Source of the DNA: Megamerina dolium
Taxonomy: Eukaryota; Arthropoda; Insecta; Diptera; Megamerinidae
Direction: 5' to 3'
Length of the DNA stretch: 64,000 bases
NCBI GenBank assembly: GCA_963854835.1
Contig: OY978525.1
Span: 116,759,018-116,823,017, forward strand
This document shows positions 57,174 through 64,000 of this stretch, in pieces. The notes under the pieces are model-generated. The model saw only the letters and a list, made by a program, of their open reading frames with translations, had not been told where the DNA came from and made no database searches. Every line of letters starts with the position of its first letter. Position 1 is the stretch's first letter. A program made the position numbers and the translations under genes.

Positions 57174-57655
57174 TTCATAGTTTACCTGACAGACGGCAGT
57201 ATTGCGGATTAACTAAACGGCTGATTGCTGTTTTATTAGGTCTGCTCACTTACATAACTATCACTATCAATTTCTGTCATCTGTCACTCGCGATATGAGA
57301 AAATCTACAAGTAGTATGTGAACCGAAAACTATCAGAAATTTGTAAATTGACATTCACCGTTCGTAATTGACAGCTGGATTTATTTGTTCGCCAACGCTT
57401 TTCATGTTGAAAACTGTTAACAATTGTTGAAAGTTTTTTATAAGCGAACATACCTAATATTTTGTCAAATGGATGGAGAAAAATTCACAATAGACAATTT
57501 TCAGCAGTGTTGCCATCGCAAATTGCCCTAATCCTCTTTTATTTTGAGAATTAACTCATAGAGTTTATGCGGATTAGCTGCAGTTAATGCCCGAGTTAAT
57601 TCGAAATAATTCGGTAATCCGGAATTAGGCTGCCATCTGTCTAGACTATTACCAA
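57174..57655. mobile_element. ~480-bp MITE, copy B (opposite orientation)
   Basis: Reverse-complement counterpart of 43,220-43,749: ACCTGACAGACGGCAGTATT at its left and CCGGAATTAGGCTGCCATCT then GTCTAGACTAT at its right. The interior (GACATTCACCGTTCGTAATT, CCATTTGACAAAA complement) matches copy A closely. It lacks about 60 bp present at one end of copy A. Confidence 0.82.
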
Positions 57656-57959
57656 ATCCACTATTTGAAAAATTCATATTCAACAAATCTCCCATTTATG
57701 TTAAATTCATGTCCCAGAATTACCCGACCTGCCATATAGATGGCGGCAATAGTTTGAAAAAAATTATTTTGGTAAAAAGTGGCAACCTTTTAATACATAT
57801 GTTTTAAGTTTCAAGGCGCCATGTTGTAAAGTATTTATTTTTTGTAGCCATCAAAAGTTAACGACCTCAGTGAATTTGTAAACATGGAAAAACTTGGTCA
57901 CCATTATGTAATTCAATAATTTCATTTGTAAGGTCTCAGTCCAATGAATATTAAAGCCG

Positions 57960-58870
57960 CACTAGATTCTACTCTGGGGGAGTCTGCTTTGCCACCCATA
58001 AAATATTGAGTGGTAGAGTTTAAACGAGGTTGTACGACCTGCCAAGACGAACAACGTAGTGGTCAACCAGTTGAGGTGACCACGCCAGAAACGGTATTTC
58101 AAAAAATGCTATACATCGTATATTGACCGAAAATTTGGAGATGAAAAAGCTGTATGCAAGATGGGTGCCGCGTTTGCTTACAATAGCATAAAAACAACGT
58201 CGTGAAGATGTTTCTATAGAGCGTTTGGCGATGTTTCACAGAGTAATAAAGCCGAGTTTTTGCGTCGATTCGTAACTATGGATGAGATATGAGTCCACCA
58301 CTTCACACCGGAGACAAAGGAGCAGTTAAAACAGTGAACTGAAAGGGGAGAATCGTATCCAAAGAAGGCGAACACAGTTCCATCTGCAGGCGGCAAGATT
58401 ATGGTGTCTGTTATTTGGGATGCACGTGAGATAATTTTTATTGATTTCACTTCAAAAAGGAAAAACAGCGAATCGACGGCGAGTATTATGCTAATTTGTT
58501 GAAATTTGATGAAATTAAAGAAAAAAGGTCGCATTTGGCGAAAAAGAAAGTATTGTTTCATCAAGACAATGCGCCAGCTCACACATCCGCTATTGCGATG
58601 GCCAAAAAATCAATGAGTTAAAGCTCGAATTGCTTCCGCACGCACCTTATTCGCCAGATTTAGCTCCTTTGGATTAATTTCTATTTCCAAATTTGAAAAA
58701 AAAGGCTTGGAGAAGGCTTGGTGGAGGCTTCGTGGAGTCTGCGGTAAAGGGCTATTTTAATGAGCTACACAGTTCATACATACCATAAACAGGGTATCGA
58801 AGCTATAGAATATCGCTGGGAAAAGTGTATAGAGAGCTAAAAGGATATTATGTAGAGAAATAAAGAAAAA
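57960..58870 (+). mobile_element. decayed mariner, plus strand
   Basis: Frame-shifted fragments: VEFKRGCTTCQDEQRSGQPV followed by EVTTPE (linker), WVPRLLTIA block, FLRRFVTMDE-like (GATGAG) near 58,276, HHFTPETKEQLKQ, SAGGKIMVSVIWDAREIIFI, HQDNAPAHTSAIAMAK near 58,560 (second Asp), LLPHAPYSPDLAPLD near 58,625, and EAIEYRWEKCIES. Many stops and shifts. Distinct from the copy at 39,890. Confidence 0.85.
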
Positions 58871-58871
58871 T

Positions 58872-59100
58872 TTTCCCAAATTTGTAGTAATTTCTTTGTT
58901 AGGTGGGGTAGTTCGGTAGACTTCGCCCTCGTAAGTCGCACATTTGCATTTTTGAATAATCCCATATGTACTGTTGATGGGTTAAATGTGCCCTCATTTA
59001 ATTGTTTTCAACCATAATGAGCATATAATTGTTAAATATAAAAAATATAAAAATAGCCAGATTTAATCGAAATCTATTAGATGATGTCAATGGAATGACA
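58872..59100. other. upstream region of receptor gene
   Basis: Short AT-rich gap containing the receptor promoter; nothing assigned. Confidence 0.4.
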
Positions 59101-59101
59101 A

Positions 59102-60493
59102 ATGGGATTACAAACCAAATACAAATCATTAAACACAGTATGTGTTTGTTACGGCTTCAACATGAATATTTACCGGATAATTCGTGTGTCGAATTGTTTT
59201 TTCCTAATCTGTGGTTACCAAATGTATTGGTTTGTACGAAAAATACGACGTTATAGAGCATCTGTATGCGGTATAATCAATTGGATAATCATTGGTCTTC
59301 TCTACATTATATCGATTAATCAACATTTCGAACGCTCTGCAATATTGAAACTGCTGCAAGACTTATCGCCGTTTTTGCGAAGTTTAACACATTTTCAACT
59401 ATTTCTAGGCATAAAAGCATTTATATTGGTGCTGTATGAATTGCGTGCAATAAATACTGCAGCTAACTCTCTGCTCGATATGTTATCATGTATTCATACA
59501 TATAAATTTAATCGTAAAGAAGCTATTGCATATATTTTATTATTTTCATCACTACTCCTTATGCTGTGCATTTCAATTTATATTGCATATGAGATGAATT
59601 TTGAAATACCACCATTGGATCAGGTATTTGTGTTTTTTGCACTCTTTATACCACATTATATATTAGCTTGTTCTTTGCGATTTTTTTGCATTACCTTTTG
59701 GCTATTACGTGAGACATTGCACAGTTTCATCGATATTTTACCTGAAGGTGATAATTTAAACGATGATCTTCAATCTGTTTCAATTGTTGATAAAACTACA
59801 AATAGCAACATTTCTGATGAAATGTTTCTGCAACAAATGTATATAAGGTTGCAATCGTTTGTAGCTAATCAAAAATTATGCATACATTGTCTTCAGAGGC
59901 AATTATTACTGTTAGTCATTCTCAATACTAATTGCCTTCTTGCTGGTGCTTATGCATTAATTTATTATGAAACCGATTGGCATGTTTTACTCACGGACAA
60001 ACGGAAGCGAATATTTTGTGTAATGAATTATTCCATATTTGCTCTTATTTTTTGGGATTATTTTTGTTTATGCATTACACTATTCACATACACTAAAGAG
60101 GCAAGTTATTGTTGACCGTATAATTTTTAATATTTAATAATAATAATAATAATTTTATTTTGCAGCTACGAAACGTTCATAAGATTTTGATGAAGAAATT
60201 AGATTTTTGTAAATCATATTCTATAGCAATAAATATTTACAATATGTTAAACAATGAACTAAAGATTAAATTCTTTACAATTTGGGAATTTACACCATGG
60301 AATTTTATTGTGGTAAGTTTGAAGTTTTTTTTTTTATTATAATTTCAATGACGATTGGTTTTGTTATTTTAATTTTTAGACACAGATTTTCAGCGCTTTA
60401 TTGATTGCACTAATTATCGTCTTTCATTACTTAAATGATAAAATAATTTCCATAAATTCACAATTGGATGGCATCAGAGATGAAACGGATTAA
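59102..60493 (+). CDS. gustatory-type 7-TM receptor (7tm_7), three exons
   Basis: Exons 59,102-60,100, 60,166-60,312 and 60,380-60,493 join to 419 residues. Hydrophobic membrane spans are visible: VCGIINWIIIGLLYIISI, IAYILLFSSLLLMLCISIYI, VFVFFALFIPHYILACSL, LLLLVILNTNCLLAGAYALI, YSIFALIFWDYFCLCITLF and the last one, TQIFSALLIALIIVFHYL, after FTIWEFTPWNFIV. The layout (long intracellular loop, short C-terminal exons with the last TM) is typical of insect Gr proteins. Exon 1 ends AAAGAG at a GC donor (GCAAGT). An in-frame ATG at residue 21 (MNIYRII) is an alternative start. AATAAA at 60,517. Probably detects tastants in sensory neurons; ligand unknown. Confidence 0.88.
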
Positions 60494-60495
60494 AT

Positions 60496-61210
60496 TTCTA
60501 AGATGACATAAAATTGAATAAATAATTTTAAGAATAAATTTTTTGGTTTATTTAATAAATTTTTAAATAATATAAATGCTCTGTAGAACTTTGATAGTAA
60601 AATTACTTGCACATACCATAAAAAAAAATGAAATCAATTGTTTGAAATCTCGGAAACAAGTTCCTATAGAAAATGTTGCGACAAGAAACAATGTTGCTAT
60701 ACAATATTCCCATTGGGTATATACATCATATGTATAAACATTCGCAAACACACTACTCAGAGTCTTATTTAATTTAACGGTTAATTTTGAAGTAATTTTG
60801 CAATGATTTCACTAAGACTAAGCATATTTTAGATTTCTTGCATACAGCTATTGTAGTTGTTGTTGCTGTTGTTTTTGTTGTTGCAGCTGTTTTCACAGCT
60901 CACATCATTGCTGCTGCCGTTGGCGGTTAATTTTAAACATTAGCCAAAGTTAAGTTCATTGGTTCATTACTTGGTTGAGCGAACGCGAATCTAACTACGA
61001 GTACATAAAAATTTTAACTCGATTCTCATATCGTCCTTGACTGCATTTACATATAAAATATATCTACGAAATATATTGGTATGTGTGTGTGTGTTTGTGT
61101 ATATACATACATATATGTATGTATGCGACAGTGTGCATATTTCCTGCAAAATTGCTTTTCACGTTAATTAGTGAGAGTGAATAATTAATGACAGAAAAAC
61201 CACTACCAAT
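60496..61210. other. receptor 3' UTR and intergenic
   Basis: After AATAAA at 60,517 there is a (GTT/GCT)n stretch near 60,855-60,885 and a (GT)n run at about 61,082-61,098. No gene. Confidence 0.45.
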
Positions 61211-62500
61211 GTTGATGGTAAGAATGAGCTTTTAATGGGTGTTTTTATTCGAGGTGCACAATATTCAATATTCACAATATTCAATATTTTTTTTTCGTCA
61301 TAATTGCAAAAATTTTTTAGACTTTTTAGAATTTAGAATTTTTTTAGAATTTAACATTTTTTTTAGAATTTTTTAAATTTTTTAGTGCAACAGACTAATT
61401 TTTGTAATAACTAAAATTATTTCTACTTGATATTAAGAATGAGCTTTTAATGGGTGTTTTACTAGAGGTATATAATTTTTTTCCACATAATTGCGATAAT
61501 TTTTTTGGATTTTTTAGAATTTATAATTATTTTGGAATTTAGCATTTTTTTTTATAATTTTTTAAATTTTTTGGTGCAACAGACTAATTTTTGTAATAAT
61601 AAAAATTATTTCTATTTGATATTAAGAATGAGCTTTTAATGGATGGTTGACTAGAGATATACAATATTCATATATTTTTTTCCACATAATTGCAAAAATT
61701 TTTTTAGACTATTAAGAATTTAGAATTTTTTAGAATTTAAAATTTTTTTGGAATTTAAAATTTTTTTAGAATTTAAAATTTTTATAGAATTTTTAAAATT
61801 TTTTTGTGCATAAACTTATTTTTGTAACAATAAAAATTATTTCTTTCAACGAATCCAACTTTTGGTTACTAAAACAAAAATGAAAAGTTGCTATAAAATT
61901 TTTTTTTTTTTGAAAATCTCCAAAGAAACGGGTGTTTTTCTAGAGATATACAATATTAATATATTTTTTTCGACATAAATGCAAACATTTTTTAGACTTT
62001 TTAGAATTTATTTAGAATTTTTAAAATTTTTTAATGTAACAGACTAATTTTTGTAATAATAAAAATTATATCTTTCAACGAATCCAACTTTTGGTTACTA
62101 AAACTAAAATGAAAATTTGCTATAAAATTTTTTTTTTTTTGAAAATCTCCAAAGAAACGCTTGTTTTTTTTCTTTTTCTAATAATAAAAAGTTTCTACTT
62201 GATATTAAGAATAAGCTTTTAATGGGTGTTTTTTTAGCGGTAGACAATATTCATATATTTTTTTCGACATAATTGCAAAATTTTTTTAAACTTTTTAGAA
62301 TTTAGTATTTTTAAAGAATTTAGCATTTTTTTAGAATTCTTTAAATTTTTTTAGTGTAACAGATTAATTTTTCTATTAATAAAAATTATTTCTTTCAACC
62401 AATCCAACTTTTGGTTACTAAAACGAAATTTATCGGCAATGAAAATTTGCTAAAAAAGAATTTTTTTTTGAAGTCTCTAAAAAACACCTGTTTTTTCTTG
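61210..62500. repeat. AT-rich tandem repeat array, about 5-6 diverged units
   Basis: A unit of roughly 180-320 bp recurs. Its marks are GAGCTTTTAATGGGTGTTTT (61,228; 61,440; 61,630; 62,213), CAGACTAATTTTTGTAATAA (about 61,390; 61,570; 62,041; variants at 61,812 and 62,361), and TCTTTCAACGAATCCAACTT followed by TTGGTTACTAAAA (61,842; 62,072; 62,392). Unit lengths vary by deletion. Non-coding minisatellite. Confidence 0.82.
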
Positions 62501-62537
62501 TATATCATGAAAACAACCATAAGAAAGATGTTGAAAA

Positions 62538-62538
62538 T

Positions 62539-62573
<35 letters not shown>

Positions 62574-62580
62574 GAACAAC
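62538..62580. repeat. (AAC)n microsatellite
   Basis: About 12 AAC trinucleotides in a row, with an AAGAAC interruption. Confidence 0.9.
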
Positions 62581-62589
62581 ATTGATAGC

Positions 62590-64000
62590 AATAATAGTAG
62601 TAGCAATAGCAATTTTATTATTGTCTATATGCGTGTTTGTAGTATATGTATGTATTGTATATTGTAACATTAATGTAAGAAATACGCGTAGTTATTTTTA
62701 AGTCACATCAGAGAGTCAAGGTGCTTAATCAATGGGATTTTAGAAAATCTTTATGTATTTTCTTTAATTTCATTTCGTCTCGTCTACTCTGAGTTAAGTG
62801 AGTATATGGTGAATGGTGTTTTCACATAGATACACATACATACATACACGCAATTTAATGCTAATTAATCAGATTAAAACTTTACTGAATACCTTAAGTC
62901 AATTTCTTTGCTGATTTACATTTTGACAGTGAAATGATTCATTCACACATTTTTATTATTCATTTCATTTACTTGTTCGTTGTTGTTGCACTCTTTAAAT
63001 ATGTTATGTAGATAGATTGTAGGTAGTATAAACATGGAAAATACAAAAATTTGTACAAAATTTCTATAAATAAAATATTCATTTTTATTTGAGTCATTTA
63101 TTGTACAAATTTCAATGACCCTTCTGTTGGATTGACGCAAGAAATAAATAAAGGTGAGTAGCAAGCAACGGTTTTCTTTTTTTTTTTACAAAAGTAAATT
63201 GAATTTTTTTTTTCTCATACTTATAAATATTTATGTATTAATATCAAAGCTTCCGTTGAAACTATTTTGGGTTTTAAGACTTGTTTTTATATTAAATTCA
63301 TATTTATTCATATTTTCATTCATATTTATTTACTTTCGTAATATTACTGCTCATAGAGAATAGAAAAAAAATTGCTAGGATTACAATGCTCCATTTTATA
63401 GTGTTTCAGCAATGCCGATAGACCTTTATTTACATGCAGAGAAGTATGTTTGCCCACACTAACCTTTTGTAACCTTTTTTGAACTAAGCGTATGCTCTTT
63501 TTTTTTTTTCTTTTGGTTCTTGTAAATATATATTTATTTTACCCTAAATGTGAATATACGTATGTATAAGAGTGTTAACAAATATTAACCTGTAAATACT
63601 TTTGGTAAATATTTAGCAATGATGTTGAAAAAAACAAAAACAAAAAAAAAACAAGAGAGATGAACATAGAATTGTAGAAGGAGATCGTCTGACTGACTGT
63701 TTTGTAAATGTCCCTTAAGTGTCTTTTAATTATCACAAAAATGTTGCAGAAATATGGTATTTAGAGAAACCCTAAATCAAAGTAATCTAATTAGTGTTTT
63801 TGTATAAATTTATACAGGGTTTCACACAAAGAACAAAGCCAATCTGTTACTTGTTTGATTGACTATAAGTAATAAATATAAACAAAAACCACAATATTTA
63901 TTACTCTCTTCAGTAGGGGACAATTATAAAGGGAGTCAAATAAAACAATCGTTAAGCAAACGAAATAATAAAGCTAAATTTTTATGCATAGAAGTATTTG
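62590..64000. other. non-coding right flank
   Basis: AT-rich with homopolymer runs; no recognisable gene on either strand. Confidence 0.45.

Noticed and set aside
58900..58965. tRNA-like stretch GTTCGGTAGACTTCGCC
   Set aside because: No paired acceptor stem or B box; not a tRNA.
62411..62701. 96-codon frame with a Thr run and hydrophobic end
   Set aside because: Produced by the (AAC)n microsatellite within a tandem repeat; no conserved features.

Overview
The window is AT-rich, intron-containing nuclear DNA from a higher fly. I infer a tephritid fruit fly. The grounds are a divergent Arc1/Arc2 pair of the Drosophila type, a plus-C odorant-binding protein, a DM4/12 protein, a 7tm_7 chemoreceptor, short 60-80 bp GT-AG introns, and mariner elements with a DD41D catalytic spacing, known to me as the 'rosa' subfamily of tephritids. 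The species cannot be fixed from sequence alone.

Layout: 1-18 kb is gene-poor and full of transposons: a Tc1-like relic, a mariner MITE with very long inverted repeats, non-LTR retrotransposon tails, a tRNA-derived SINE and an intact DD41D mariner. At 18.2-20.2 kb there is an intronless M13 (neprilysin-like) peptidase on the minus strand. At 20.5-23.6 kb there is a nest of mariner, SINE and LINE fragments. At 26.5 kb there is a tRNA-Asp(GTC). At 29.9-33.1 kb two domesticated Ty3/gypsy Gag genes stand head to head: Arc1 (with zinc knuckle, minus strand) and Arc2 (without it, plus strand). At 34.8-37.2 kb lies the six-exon TFIIH p62 subunit (Tfb1), with an open His/Gln-rich frame after its stop codon. 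At 38.0-39.1 kb is a five-exon DM4/12 gene. From 39.9 to 58.9 kb transposons dominate again: several mariners, a Harbinger element carrying a solo LTR, a TTAA-flanked MITE, two inverted copies of another MITE and a 1.6-kb repeat. Two small secreted-protein genes lie among them: an unknown acidic protein at 42.2-42.7 kb and a five-exon plus-C OBP at 49.5-50.6 kb. At 59.1-60.5 kb is a three-exon gustatory-type receptor whose first intron appears to be GC-AG. The last 3.5 kb is AT-rich, with a tandem repeat array.

The genes do not form one pathway. They cover core transcription and repair (Tfb1), retrotransposon-derived RNA-carrying capsids (Arc1/2), chemosensation (OBP, receptor) and secreted proteins (M13, DM4/12, acidic protein). 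The strongest leads are the Arc pair, the possible stop-codon readthrough of Tfb1, the possibly active DD41D mariner with its deletion derivative, a SINE family including one SINE-LINE chimera, and nested insertions with readable target-site duplications. All family calls come from reading the translated sequence; no database search was run.
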